Below the pieces are notes generated by a model. The model ran no database searches, was not told the DNA's origin, and saw only the letters and a program-made list of their open reading frames with translations. Made by a program: the position numbers and the translations under genes. DNA of 64,000 bases, taken from positions 558,001 through 622,000 of the forward strand of contig NW_026116709.1 of NCBI RefSeq assembly GCF_001640805.2. Reading direction: 5' to 3'. This document shows positions 23,801 through 38,650 of this stretch, piece after piece. This DNA is from Lates calcarifer (lineage: Eukaryota; Chordata; Actinopteri; Centropomidae). The stretch's first letter is position 1; every line of letters starts with the position of its first letter.

Positions 23801-26800
23801 CACTGTCAGGTGCTTTTAAAATCGCATTAGTTCAAATTGCGATTGTGGCTCAATTTCGATAAATAGTTCAGCCCTAGACCCTACCATCTGCTGCCTCAGC
23901 AGAAATCCAGATCCACCAGACCAGGCTATGTTTCCAGTCTTCAGCTGTCCAGTTCTAGTGAGCCTGTGTCCACTGCAGCCTCAGATTTCAACCCTTGGCT
24001 GACAGGAGTGGAACCTGATGTGGTCTGACGCCTGTTGTGGTCCATCCACCTCAGGGTTCCACATGTTGTTCACTCTGAAATGAAGAGTCAGAAATACTCC
24101 AGCCAGCTCGTCTGACACCAACAATCATGCCACAGTCAAAGTCACTGAGAATCACACTCACTGAGATTACATTCTGATGTTTGATGTGAACATTAATGGA
24201 AGCTCCTGACCTGTATCTCTGATTTTATGCGTTGCACTGCCGCATGATTGGCTGATTGGAAAACTGCACGAATAAGCTGTTTACAGGTGTTCCTAATAAT
24301 AAAGTGCTCAGTGAGTGTACACCCCTTTTCATTTTATAACCACCACTTGAACTTGATGGAAGACATCATGCTTCCAGTTTACTCAGTTAGAAGGCCTTTT
24401 GAAATCACCATCAGTGTGTTCATCTGAGCAGCTGGACAGGTCTAATACAGGATGGGATCTGCACCCTGGGGTCCATCAGTCTTTGTACTCACACTGCCCC
24501 CTCACCACCTCCATAACATCAAGTGGTTAGCTTGTATTTTGATACTCTCTTAATCCCATCATGATGGCATGTTTTTGTCTTTTTCGCAGTGGTTAACAGT
24601 GTTCACAGCTTTGAGCCTCATTTTGTGACGTCGTCACAGAGGATGCTTTTAGGAGTGTCACTGCGCCTTGCATTGTTAGCATAGTGTGGGTGTGGTGTGT
24701 ATTGAGGCGCATCCATAGACACTCCACACTGAACATGTCTCAGCTTGAGCGCCCCAGTGGCCTTGTGTTTAAGGTACATACCACAGAACCGCAGTGTCCA
24801 CTGTTCAACTCCTGACTGGGACACCTTGATCGCCATACCCCTGTTTTTCCCCACGTTTCCTGACTGTCTCTACACTGTGAAATAAATGACAAAATATATC
24901 ACATTGTGACATACTTGTAAGACATACTTGTAGGTGCTTGTGATAGTCAGCGCTCTGCATGAACAAAGGCCAGTCATTAATAAAGGCGAGTGGAATTACC
25001 TGCACTTTAACAGCTCACATGATAAATGAAAATGTTCTTCTGTAACATATTTCTTAGGGCATTTTTATCTGTATTCTTAGATATTGTTTTTCATGTTGTT
25101 GCTTCAGTTTATCTATCTAGAATGAATAAAACAGCTTGTAAGCAGTCAAACTGTGGATTGTATAGCAGTCTGAGTGATGTAATGCTCCTTGCATCATGTG
25201 ACCACTTTTGTTGCTGCCACACTACCAGTTGATATTTGTTTGGAGCAGGAGAACATGAGCATACCAAGCCTTGTCTGTAGCACATTGTTTAGTGAACCTT
25301 ATTAAACATGTTCATGCTGCAACTTAGCTTTAATCTTCTTTGTTCTTTCCCAGGCACACAACCCCAGAGAAGTTCTTCATTGAGGCCTGTGATGAGGGGG
25401 CTGATGCTGTGCTGGCAATCGACAGGGTCTCAAATGAGATGACCCTTACAGGTAGAAAGTCTTTAAAAGTTTATTGACTGTGCATCACTAACATCCATTG
25501 TCTATACCGCTGGCCTGTAAGGGTCGCAGGAGGGCTGGAGCCTATCCCAGCTGACATTGGGCAAAAGGCAGGGTACAACCTGGACAGGTTGTGGGGATGA
25601 CATACAGAGACAAACAACCATTCACACTCACTTTCACATCTACGGGCAATTTAGAGTCACCAGTTAACCTACATGTCTTTGGACTGTGGGAGGAAGCTGG
25701 AGTACCAGGAGAGAACCCACACAGGCACAAGGAGAATATGGATACCCTTTGCTGCACATCTCCACATATATTAGCCAGACATGCCCTTTATTTTTATTCT
25801 CAGGCTAAGCAAAAAAAAATTCTACCTTGCAGCTCACCATCTATTTTCATCTTAGTGGTATTATACATGTTCCAGGGCACTGTCTGAACAAAAAGGGTTA
25901 ACATATTTTGCAAGAGTTTTTTGCCTGCGTATTTACAGGTTGTTCATCATGAGGTAAATATCAGTGCTCCGGGGATTAAAGAACCATATTGATGGGACAT
26001 TCTGAGCCTTAGTACTGTCAAGAAGTGTACAAACTGTTGGAGATTGGTCATCAATGGAATTTGGCTGTGCAAAGAATATGGATGCAACATTAATCTGTGC
26101 ACATCCAGACTACTGCTCAGCCTAAACCTATCCTGTCTTTGTGCATCATGACTAGTGCTGCTGGCAATTCTTCATTAGTTATTTAAGTTTAAGACGTGAT
26201 CTTTTGACAGAACCTTTGTTGTCATGAAACTTGATGGTAGATTATTTGTCAAACCTCTTTTTAAACATATCAACAAGGAATCATTATAAAGGTAACATGT
26301 AAGCATCTTGTTTATTACTTTATATGTAATAGTCGAGGCACATAACAGGAAGTTGAGAATTATGATTAATTTTTGTTATGCATCTAACTTTTTAAACATT
26401 GTGGTTCTGTCACAGGTAAAAAGGATGTCCCTCCCTCAGCAGTCACCAGGCCTATATGTGGCATTATGGGAACCATTCGCCTGGTAGCAGGTGGGTTCTT
26501 TTGTGATACAGCATTGTGTTGTCAGTGCTCTGTCAAGCATGTGTTTGAAGCCTGTACTGTAACAGCTGTGACTGACCCCTTACACCACACAGGGATGTAC
26601 CTGATTGTCATCACCAGGAAGAGGAATGTGGGCAGCCTCCTGGGCCATGCTGTGTGGAAGGCTGTGGATTTTGATGTCATCTCTTATAAGAAGACAGTGC
26701 TACATCTCTCAGAGATCCAGGTCAGCAAGACTCAAAATCTGCACTAGACAATGATTCTGTAGAAAAATGCACTTACACTGCTCCAGGTTCTTCATGTTTT

Positions 26801-29800
26801 CCCAAATTAAATCTTGGTAGTGGTGGTGTGTTCACTGACACACAGGAACTGTTTAATTGTTGTCAGAAGTGAAAAAGGACATTTGAACAGTTCCAAAACT
26901 TTCTTATATACTGTTTGCTTGGCTTGCAGTTGTCTGCCTAACCTCTCCCAGAGCCAAACTCTGAATCCTCTCATTTAGGCCTAATAAAAGTAAATATACT
27001 GAATATCAAATCAAGAATACTTTATTGACAGATTATGTCTGTACTGACTGGGATTGTAACCTGCAATTCATCATATTTTAACTCGTAGAGGTGCCATTGG
27101 GAGAACTCTAATAATCAAAAGAGAGTAGACTAAGAGAAAAAAACAAACAAAATAAAAAAGAAGATGATTAACTACATAAAGATGTGTTCCTAATACAGAT
27201 GGACGCCTGTGTGTATACATTTACATTCATTCAGTGCATTCAGTTTAAGGTAAAAAAAAACTCCATTTTAATTTTACTATTCCACCTCTTCACCCTGGAA
27301 AGCTCTTTGGTTGCTTTGGCTGTATGTTTAGGATCATTGTCTTGCTGAGGGAGTTTTGAGGCATTTGGCACTGTGTGTTTAAAGGGCTATATCTCCCACA
27401 CAGTTCTTTCTCTACTGATGTAACCATGCTCAAATCAAAGCTGAGACATGGCACGTCAATGAAGTATCCATTATTTTATTTCAAATTGATACTGCTGAGG
27501 CACAGAGCCTGAAGAACAAAAAATGTGCAATTGTACTAGAACTTGTGGTCTTGTGGTCTCATTCTTTTTATTTTAGGAAGACCTGACGAAATCATAAAAA
27601 GTGTGAATTGTTAAATTATATTTCATCTTAAGATCTTCTCGTGACTTAATGTCTTTATTATGAATTGTCTGAATAGATCTCATAAAATTAGGGTCTTTCA
27701 TGGTTTCTCTCAGCAGCATCAGCTCATAGCCTTTTTGAAATGAAAGCTGTTTGGCCCAAGTCAATAACCATGGCAGTCATCTTTCCAAAATGATCAGCTA
27801 GAATGCTAATTAAAATCTCTTGAGAAAACGTGAAAATTTGAACTATAAGCTTCGTCTAATTAACTGCTGTATTTAAATTACACCAAGTATCTGGTAAAAT
27901 ACTTGCAGATACTACTGCAATACTTGCAGAGAAATACTAAATTCCTCTTTGCCCTAAGTTCTTCCCATAATATTAAAAGACTGATATCACTATTGTCATT
28001 ATTTAGTGATGGATCCTCAGTGATGGATCTTACTTTAGATCTTACTTTAGTTTTGAAATCCTTTGCCTGTAAAATGAATTATTAAGTATCCAGCTTGTTA
28101 ATCTTCCAAGTTAAAAATGTGCTCTTGTAGAGATCATGGAATGATCATCTGATGAATTTGAAGGTCCTGAATTTGCAGTAGATAATCCAATCTTGAGTAG
28201 ATGTGATAAGGTTTTGAGTAATGCTTTAAATCTGTTGTGTGAAAAGAGTGCAAATTTCTCCACACATTGATAATTCCGATCTAGGACTGTAATAAAATCA
28301 CCTGCTACTAACATAAAACCATTACTTTATGCCAGCATATAAACAATAATGAGCATGATCAGGTCTCTCGTGGGGAACAGATTTTTATGAGGATAAATTA
28401 ACTTTGTTAAGTACATCAAACAGAATTAAAACACAGGAAAGGAGGGATTTCTAAAGAAAGCAACCATTCTCCTCAGCCTAGTTGTAATGTGTGGTGGTAG
28501 TGGAAAAAGTGTAGTTTCTCGTATGTACTGCTGTATGTAACAGTAGTGTTTTTTATTTACAGTAGTCAGCCACATACGAGACATGGTAGTTTTTGCTAAG
28601 GGAGATGATTTATTTATAATTGAATTGAATTGAACTAAACTTGAATTAATGTTATTACATTATTTGGCTAATTTACCTCTAAAATTAACAGTTAAAAAGG
28701 GGGTGAGAGAAGACATAAGGAAGATTACCATCAAGGAATTGATTTATTACAAGGTATCAAATGATAAGATTTAATGGATCTCTAACACTAACTCTGTCTC
28801 AACATCTGGATTTTTTTTCCTGTCTTTATCTTTGTATTTGATACAAAGAAATCACTGAGTCTTCCAGATTAAATGCACACAGTATACACTTATATCACCT
28901 CAGTCTGTTATTTTCTCATGACATTTTTGTCCAACAACAGTCAAAACTTTGTCCATAATCAGTTTCCTTACTATTTCTGATTTTGGCTGTCCAGTGAGGT
29001 TTATGTGATAGTTAGTGGTACAGTTTGATAGTCCCGTAGACTACCACTGGTTTGGATATTCACACAACTATGGGTTTAGTGTGGTTTGTATGGGTGTCTC
29101 ACAGGCATCCATTCTCTCTGATTGAGACCTCATGTTTCAGGATCGGTCATTCTTTGCAGTCTACAGTCACACTGTGCTATCTAATTTCAATGAAGCATGC
29201 AGTGCATTATTAATCTGCTGCTGCATCTATTCTTGGTATACTAATGGAAAGATCAGACAGTCAATGAGAAACAGTGGACTGTTGGTTGTAGTTTGTGTGG
29301 CTTTTGTCAAGCAGATGATAATTAATCCTTTTTCACTTTTTACTTTTTGTCTGTTAGTGGCAAATACAAACTAGTCTCTAAGTATCACTGGTGGTAAAAC
29401 AGGACAGAAAAGAGCTGATCATGTGAGAGGCATGTAAGAAAGCAGGAGATGGAGCGAGTGAACAGTGAAAGGATAAAACCAGGCTTCACTGTGTGATAAC
29501 TGGCTTAGCAGCCAGATCCTATTATCCAGGCAGAGACATACAAAGCTGTAAAAAGCACCAAACTCACTCTGATACAGCTGTCACTGCTGCAGCCCTACTG
29601 GTTCCACTTCATGAGTCTGAATGGAAAGGTGGAGGGGTAAGCTAAGCCTCGCCAGCAGCACAACAAGTGCTTAAAAATCTAAATAAGACCTAAAGTGACC
29701 CTTCACTAAACCCCCTAACACCACATAGGCTTAGTGACTGCAGCTACCCTGTCAAGCTTTCAACCACTGAAGCAGTTAACAGTTATAATGGTGGTGGATT

Positions 29801-32800
29801 TACCATTGAAATTCTTAGAATTTTTCAAGGACAGTTGGTCCTTGAGATGAGTCCGAGATATACTGTCTCTGCTATGGTTAGCTCACTGGTTTTAAAAGGA
29901 GGAACTAGTAAAATGGCTTTCTTTTAACTCATATACAACAAAGATTTAGTGTCCTTGTAAGTGTAAAAGAACATGTACTTCCATGTCAAAGACACTGCCA
30001 CTTGCTCAAACTTAACACCTGCTGACCAGATGCATCTTAAGAAAAATATATAAAATATATTAACATTTGTTTTGCAGTTTCTCCTCAGAATTTGGTTTTA
30101 GATCTGTGTCTGTATTTGTCACTATTCTAGGAATGACATTACAGAAGTCTTTAAAGCACCAACCTGAACGTAAAAAAGTTCTTTGCTCAGTATGAGCAAG
30201 ACAGCCAAGTGTAAATGTAACTTTTAGATCGACCCCACATTGGCAATATTGTACTTTTTTTTTTAATCCTTACTGTTTATTCAGTGTTACTCTGCAAGAA
30301 TATATATATTTTTTAAAAGCTTATTTTATCTGTGTCAAATGCTTAAATCTCCAGCTATAATTAGCACAGGAAATAAACGACAATCTAATATATTTCTAAT
30401 GTATACATTTATAAATAGATCTGGTATCTGTCTCTGTATCTGAGTCATTGAGAATTTGCTCTTAAACAATGTAACAGACCTCTTCAGCTCTCAGACATAA
30501 GAGCTACTTTTAAGTAAAAAGACATTTGATAAATAGTTTTTATTCTTAAGACTCTGAGTAGGAGGGCTTTATCATTATTGTTCACTTAAGTCCAAAATTT
30601 TACTTTTAGCAGTTAGATAAATATGGACCCTGGGCCCATATTTATATATAAAGAATTCCTAAATGTAATACTGAAGTCTGGTAAATAATACTAACAATAA
30701 TAAATACAGGCCATGGTGTGCAACTGATTTTATGCCTGGCAGTCACCAGACATCCTCAACATATACAGTGCAACATATGAGTGTGCAGTTTCCTGTTCTC
30801 TGCAAAGTGCATTGTCATGAATTTTCCTGAGAACTAACAGGTCTGTTTTCTTTCCTCCTTTAGTCACAGGAGAATAAGACCTTCCTGTCAATGATTAACA
30901 ATGTGCTGACTACAGACGGCTTCTACTTCTGTACTGACTACGACCTGACACACACTCTGCAGCGGCTGGCCAACACCAGCCCTGACTTCCAGGAGATGAG
31001 TCTACTGGAGAGGGTGAGACATCCAATTAACTGCCCTGCTGAAGTCCACACTGTATTCATGTATTAATCATAAACAAGTCATGAACACGTATTTGGTCAG
31101 AAATGACAAAATACTCGGTCAGACAGAGGTGGTTTCATGGTTGTGCTTAGTCATGCTGGCCATCTGTATCATATCAACCTTCAGACAAATGTTGCTCCAC
31201 AGAGCCACAACAGCACCACAACAATTTCAGCAAAACTCAAACATTAGAACCTCAAAGTAGGGAGGATTATTACAAGACTGTTAGATTAGACTGATTAAAC
31301 GTGTGTGGACTAACACTTTGAATTTGTTTAAAAAAATAAGCGTTTTAGCACTACTCTACTACTCGGCTCTACCCGACTCGACCCGCCTCGCATCTACTTG
31401 GTTTTGGTCGTTTTCCACTACAGTCTTTATATACAGTCTATGCAGTTGAGTAACACCTCAACGTGGGTGGTGTCATCATAGCAAGGTGGCCCGAAACTCC
31501 TGTGATGTTATTTGTATGCGCTGTTGCTGTTGCCAGGTTTTAAAAATGGTGGGGTTGATTCTTGTGAATGAGTCGATCTCATGACTCGTTCAGTTACGTC
31601 GCTCCCTGGCCAATCAGTGGCCTGCAGTCTGTTGACGTCACATTTTCGGCCCAGCTGAGTAGGTACTAAAAAACTACCTGGTACCAGATACTACCACCTA
31701 ATGGAAAACCCTAAAAACCGAGTAGAGCCAAGTAGGTGCTAGTGGAAGAGCACCTTATATGTACATGTGTGCACCTGTCTGAATTACTATTCAAATGATT
31801 CCCATATTGTAGTAATTATATCTATAATTGATTTGTGTGTAACACACAATTTAGTTGGCACGTTACTCAGTTGGCACACCCAGCTAAAACCGCTGCAGTC
31901 TCATAGAACAGTTGTGCAGTAAATTCTACTATTATGAAGGTTGTAATGTTCAGTTTAAACAGTAATAATCAGCTAATCACTTATAAATGATCATTATTAT
32001 AAAGTGTTGCCATATGCCTTTGCTTGTGAAACTGATGAATAATGTGTTGATGTCTTACTGAGTGAATCATATTGCTTTTCAGGCAGATCAGAGGTTTGTG
32101 TGGAATGGGAACCTCCTGAGAGAACTTGGCTGCACAGCCAGAGGTAACAGTTGTCTCTGTTGAGCCGTGTTTTTCAGTCATGCTAATAAATGTTTTTGTA
32201 CTTATTTTATTTCATTATAATAAGTATGACTTTTTCCCCACAGCTTCATAAGTTTGCACTTCCGGTTGTCCATGGCTGTATCCTTTCCACTGAATGTCAA
32301 GTGTTGATTTTTCTAATGGAGCATGGAGCATCTTATTTTATCTATGACACACATGAGATGAGATTAGATGAGATGAGATCAGATAAGATCGGATCAGATC
32401 CTGCACATGGCCTTTCCTTGACCTTCTGGGTCCAGTCATCGTCATGAAGCCATGTCGTATAAACGGGAAGATCTTTGAGTGGATCCTCATATCCAGGAGA
32501 AGCTGCTTCCGGGCTGGTGTCAGATACTATGTTAGAGGTAAAAAACCCTGAGATGTGACACTGAACTGAGCCGAGCAGTGCTACGTTACATCTTGATGAG
32601 TAAAGAGTAACAGAGCAGGTTGCCGACACAGTTTAATCTCCAGTGCCTTGCAGTGTGCAAGTCAAAATCAGCTTCTGTTGCTCCACTGAACAGTAACAGA
32701 GGGTAATGTTGTTCACCACTGACACCACTGACTGCTCATCGATGTGTTCTGTCCTGCTGTCGTCACAGGCATCGACTCTGAAGGCCATGCTGCTAACTTT

Positions 32801-35800
32801 GTGGAGACTGAGCAGATAGTTTTGTATGAGGGAGCAAAGGCTTCATTTGTACAGGCAAGTATGATGATTGATCATACTTAAAGACTTTGAATTATGGCTC
32901 ATCGGTTCCTAGCCTTTTCTTTCTTTCATTCTTTTTGTGCCTCTTGTCGTTCAGAGATGACTTTTCAACTTTTTTCATCCCCAGACACGAGGCTCCATGC
33001 CCTTTTACTGGAGTCAGAGGCCCAACCTCAAATACAAACCTAAACCTGTCATCAGCAAAACCACCAGTCATGTAAGAGAAGGTGTTGTGTCCTTTTTTTT
33101 TAAATAGAGATAAGTGTTAAAATTGAATGCTAACCACTTGAAAACTTTGTATAGCTGGATGGTTTCCAGAGGCATTTTGACTCTCAGCTCCTCATCTATG
33201 GGAAGCAAAGTATTCTCAACCTGGTGAGAGTCCATTTTTAACCCTCTTTCATTATCCATTTAAAAACAAATATAGGAAAGACTCTTTAAGATTAGTAGGG
33301 CCAACTAGTATTTTCTTGTTTTTCCAGGTGAATCAGAAGGGCTCAGAGAAGCCACTAGAGCAGGCCTTTGCTAAGATGGTGTCAGGCATGAACAATGGTA
33401 TGCTCAAGTAAGTGTCACTCAATGTCATGTTCACTTTTATGTTCACAGAGCACACATTCGCTCACATTCATTCAATGTGCTTACATGCACTAAAGTAACC
33501 AGATTAATCAGAGAAAGCACATTACACAGTGATCAGAGAACACTGTAGTAACTGGGTGACTGTAAATAAGCATGTACATGTAGCAGGTCAGGAAGCAGAT
33601 TTCTCCCCTGCCCCTTATCTTACTTAGGTCTTATTCTGCTTTCTTATCTTTCTCTCTAGGTCTTATTCTACTGTATTAGTGGCAGGAGGTCTTATGTCTG
33701 CCCAGATCTTTTTTTAATGTATGTTGGAAGCAGACTGACAGACAAAGTGGAGATTTTCTAGATGAAATACTCAGACGTTGAGCAGTGAAAACTTTCATTT
33801 GGACTTGAATATGAGAGTGCATCACTCCATGTAAACCTGTCTTCTTTCATTCACATGTTCCACTGTTACTTTCTCTGTCTGTAGTCTTTTCTTATGCCCA
33901 CGTTTTCCTATAGAGAAAGCTATCTGTAACCTGGTTACTGAAGCACATGTAAACACACTGATTGTGTTATTGTCCAGTGTTTGGTAATCCTTTTAATTTT
34001 CCATTCACCTCTGTCTGATGAAAAACTTCACCTCCTAGTCCGACAATGGCACTTTAACACATCGTTTCCTATGTCCTCAGTTACATAGCCTTCGACTTCC
34101 ACAAAGAGTGCAGCCACATGCGATGGGACCGTCTTCAGATCTTAGTGGATGCTGTTGCTGAGACACAAGATGAATATGGGTAATTTAAACAGCAACTGTT
34201 GTGGGCTAACATCTAGTTGTATACTGTGAAGGAAAATTATTGTTGTTTTTTCTCTGTGTGTAGCTACTTCATGGTGAACTCAGAGGGGAAGACGGTGGCC
34301 CAGCAGAAAGGAGTCTTCCGTAGTAACTGTATGGACTGCCTGGACAGGACCAATGTCATCCAGAGCCTGCTGGCCCGACGCTCCTTACAGTCTCAGCTCC
34401 AGGTATTTTGAACCAACAACTGACAGATAAAGTGAGATTTCACTGCTTCTAAGCCTTAGAATAGCAAAATAATCATAGGGTTTAATGGTGATTAAAGCCC
34501 TTATGTATTGCTGGTGTGCTTCAGGGTTCCTGCTGGTTATTGAACTTCTGTAACATGCTGGAATTAAGAGAGCTGTAATTTTAGACCACTGTTGGGCCAT
34601 TTAAGGATGTTCAGAAAAAAAAAAAGTCAACAATCAGGAGAGATTCTCATGGCAGAATATGGCAAACAGTACATGTATATGTCTCTTGCAGTAGGATGTT
34701 AATAAAACTTTTTCCCAGCTGAGGTCCACTCATTATCTTTCTCCAGAGATTTCAGTCATATCCATCACTTCAGTCTGCTCACTCATCATGTAGATAGTTC
34801 TTTTGACTTCACAAGCTGTTATGATTTGTCTTAAACATTAAGCATCATAGTTCATTCTTGACCTTGGAAATAGTAAACAATCAGCTCAAGGTCCACTTGC
34901 TTTTTATTCTTTAGAGGATGGAGTAACATTTCAACTTAGCTTAACATTTTGGAAAATATTGAACATGTAAACATATCAAACATATTGAGTAAATGGATGT
35001 TAGCAGATTGGTGGATTGAACAGATTCACGGTGTTATATCCTTTTAAATGCATGTTTTCATTCAATTCAATTCAATTCTGTATATAGTGCTGAATCATAA
35101 CAAAAGTCATCTCAAGGCTCTTTTCACATAGAGCAGGTCTAGACCATACTCTTTAGATCATTATATTCACAGAGAGAGACCCAACAGTTCCCACCATGAG
35201 CAGCACTAGGCGACAGTGACAAGGAAAAACTTCCTTTTAAGAGGCAGAAACCTCGAGCAGAACCGGACTCAGGGTGAGCGGCCATCTGCCTCGGAAGATA
35301 TTGGGTTAGTAACATGTATTTATGGGATATGAATCGATACTGAGTGAGAGAGAGGGACAGAGAGAAGCTCATTGCATCATGGGACATCTCCCAGCAGTCT
35401 AGGCCTATAGCAGCATAACTAAGGGATGGTTCAAGCCTGAGCCAACCCTAACTATAAGCTTTATCAAAAAGGAAAGTTTTAAGTTAAGGTACAGAAGGTG
35501 TGTGCCTCCTGGACGCAGATTGCGAGAAGGTTCCACAGTATGGTTTTTCACCGGGGAGTAATCTTGCTGCTGTAATAGATTTGGTCTGTTCTTTTGGAAA
35601 GATATGAAAAGGGTATGAAATTTCACTTCCTGCTCACACTGAAAGGACCTGAGTCTTATTGACCAGTGTATGAATCCTGACTGTGTGTCAACAGAGAATG
35701 GGAGTTCTGAATGTGGGCCAGCGGATTGAAGAGCAAGCTGAGTTTGAAAAGATCTACAAGAACGGTAACTCTTCTGTCTCCTGTATGCTCAACAGTTACA

Positions 35801-38583
35801 CCCGGGACACACTGCCTGCCATGCCCTGCGTGTGTGTGACTGCTACCTCGCTGACCAGCTGCAGCTCTCACACGTCAGCACCAGTAGCATGTCCGCTGTG
35901 GCACTGCTGTTGCCAGCCATATTTTTCTACACTGCATTCCCCTTTGATGATCACCATCAACAATTGAATTTTTGATCTCATTTTATCATAAGTTCAGTTT
36001 GCCTGTGTTTAGATCAGAAGCAAGCAGTGGCGAGCAGGAGAGAGTGTGAAAGACACAAACAAGCCCTTTTTACACAGCCTTTTCAAGCCCTATTCTGCCT
36101 CACTGTTTAGTATAAAAGGTGCAGAGGCAGAATGGGGGAGAGGCAGAATGTTGGGGCTTATCACCCCACCTTTAAGCCTGCATTGGAGGTAGTGACAGAG
36201 CTGAGTCTACATCTGTATAAAAGGGGCAGCCAGCACGGCAGAATACACGCTGACCGGCACTGAGGCTGCTGTGTTACATACTTCTGATTCTGTGAAGTAT
36301 AAAATCACACACCAGGGCAGCATTATGCCCACTTTATTTGCTTCTATGTAGACACACACAAAGGCAGTGTGTTGGAGGGTCTTCTTAACTCTGGCATCTG
36401 TGTGTAAAAGGGGCTAGAGAGAGAGAGAGAAAGAGAAAGAAAGAGAGACAGCACACCCAAAAACCACTGCCACTCACTATCAGTGACAGTGACAGGTGTC
36501 GGTTTAATGAAATGTTGCTGGTATGAGGTCACTATGACTATCCCCATGTGGGCTCATATGGGTTATGTGGCCACTCTAACCTTTTAACATGGGCAATGAA
36601 ATGAAAACCAAGAGGTTCTGTGACACTCCGTGCAGGCAGTGTGGCCTGGGTCTTAGCATGTGTTGTGTGTTTAGTAGAAACTGTGGCCTCTGAGTGTGCC
36701 CTCACTGTTCTCTGTGTGTGCTCTCTAACCAGCATGGGCTGACAATGCCAATGCATGCGCAGTACAGTACGCAGGAACTGGAGCCTTGAAAACAGACTTC
36801 ACAAGGTACAGTACTGTAACATCCTGTACCACATATCAGTTGACTAACATGTGTGTTGATTTCTGGAGTCCATCATGGCTTCTGTTTAATCAGCATTCAT
36901 TTCTATTTCAGGACAGGGAAGAGGACCAGATGGGGGCTCCTGATGGATGGTTGGAACTCTATGATCCGCTACTACAAAAACAACTTCTCTGACTGGATTC
37001 AGACAGGTATGAGGTCTATGACATGACTTACTGATACATCATCACTGAAAAAATCCATAGTGCCAAAAAAAATCTACTGTTTCAGTTTTATTTCCCAGTC
37101 ACAGAATGCTTAGAGAACTTTGCAGTAAAATAAACTGAACACAAGCTCCACTGAATTTGGCAGTGAGGAGAGTGTGATATCAGCTCATTAAATAAATACA
37201 CACAGTAAGTGAACATAATAATTTGATAACTACACACCTTCTCTATAATGGTAACATGCTCAAGTTGCATTGTATTTTCTTGGAAATTAAAATGAGCTTA
37301 TTCATATTCTATGTGTGTCTTCTCTGCATCCCACTCTTCTGCGATGCTATAAACGCCAAGCCACTTTTAACCTGTCATGATTAAAACTGTTTATGGAATG
37401 AGCCCTAACAAGAAAATCAATATGATTTGGAATAGTGTGTGTGATCAGTCCAGTCAGGGTGTCAGTGTGGTTTTGCTGGTTTCAGGATTCCATTGACCTG
37501 TTTCTGGGTAACTTTGCTGTTGATGAGTCAGATGGACCCACACCTCTTCGTGTGCAGAAGGACTGGAAGTTCCTCACGGTCAGTACATCCCTTTTCTCTC
37601 TTCCCAGCAGCAGGAGTGAATGTGACTCTTTGTCTAATCTACTGAATATTGTTCTTGTTGCAGCTGCCCATAGTTATGCTGGTGGCATTTTCCATGTGCA
37701 TCGTGTGTCTTCTCATGGCTGGTAAGTTCTTCTCTGCTGATCAACCTACACTCGTATCATCTGTGTCGATTAAAGCCAGCACTGGTGAAATCTTATTCTG
37801 TGAACAATCTGTTTGAAGCTATAGGAAATTCATTTTTGTGAATTTCTTATTAAATAGGTCTCGGCTGTGCAGGTGGTTTTGCGTCTAGCTCTTAGAATAG
37901 TTACCTGTAACTGTTATTTTGTGATTTTTAAGATGTTATGAACACTTGTGTGTATAGGTTGGAGTGGATAGTGACTTGACCATTTTTGTGTAGTGCTGAA
38001 TAACACAAGGACTGTTGCTATCACAGAAATCTGTGAATTAGCTTGAATTTTAAACATTCAAAACATTCCAGCGATGCTCTGGTTCAGTATGTTTGAAATG
38101 CCCAAGTGTGTACGAAACGTCCAACCACATCTAAAGGGAAAAGTGTTTCTACCCATTCTTAATGGTCACACTTTTACTGCCATTAACCTCTGTCACCATG
38201 CTTGCCCTGCAGACAAGCAGCATCCTTTCTCTACTACTTGTTTTATTCGCTGTGTGGTTATAAAACAAGAATATAAACAATCAGCATTTACTGAATGAGA
38301 GTCCAGTCCCACCCCCTCTCTCAAACTGGATCAACATAGGAGAGCCTTTTGATCTCACATGTCAAAGTTTAATCAGTGATGGGGGCAGGTTCATTTGCAA
38401 CTGAGCAAATGTGTCTTGCACCTATTCACATAGAAATAAATGGCCAGCCTGTCAGTGGAAAAAACATCTCTATCTATCTATATTTATACCCAATAACATG
38501 GGAGTATACCTATACCTCATTACCTGTGCAATACATTCACACTATACCTCATTGTATATAGAGTTGCACTGTTTTGTATATCT

Positions 38584-38650
<67 letters not shown>

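Noticed and set aside
25542..25887. Open frames of 71-98 aa on both strands
   Set aside because: They lie in a common dispersed fish repeat, shared with 56.0-56.3 kb.
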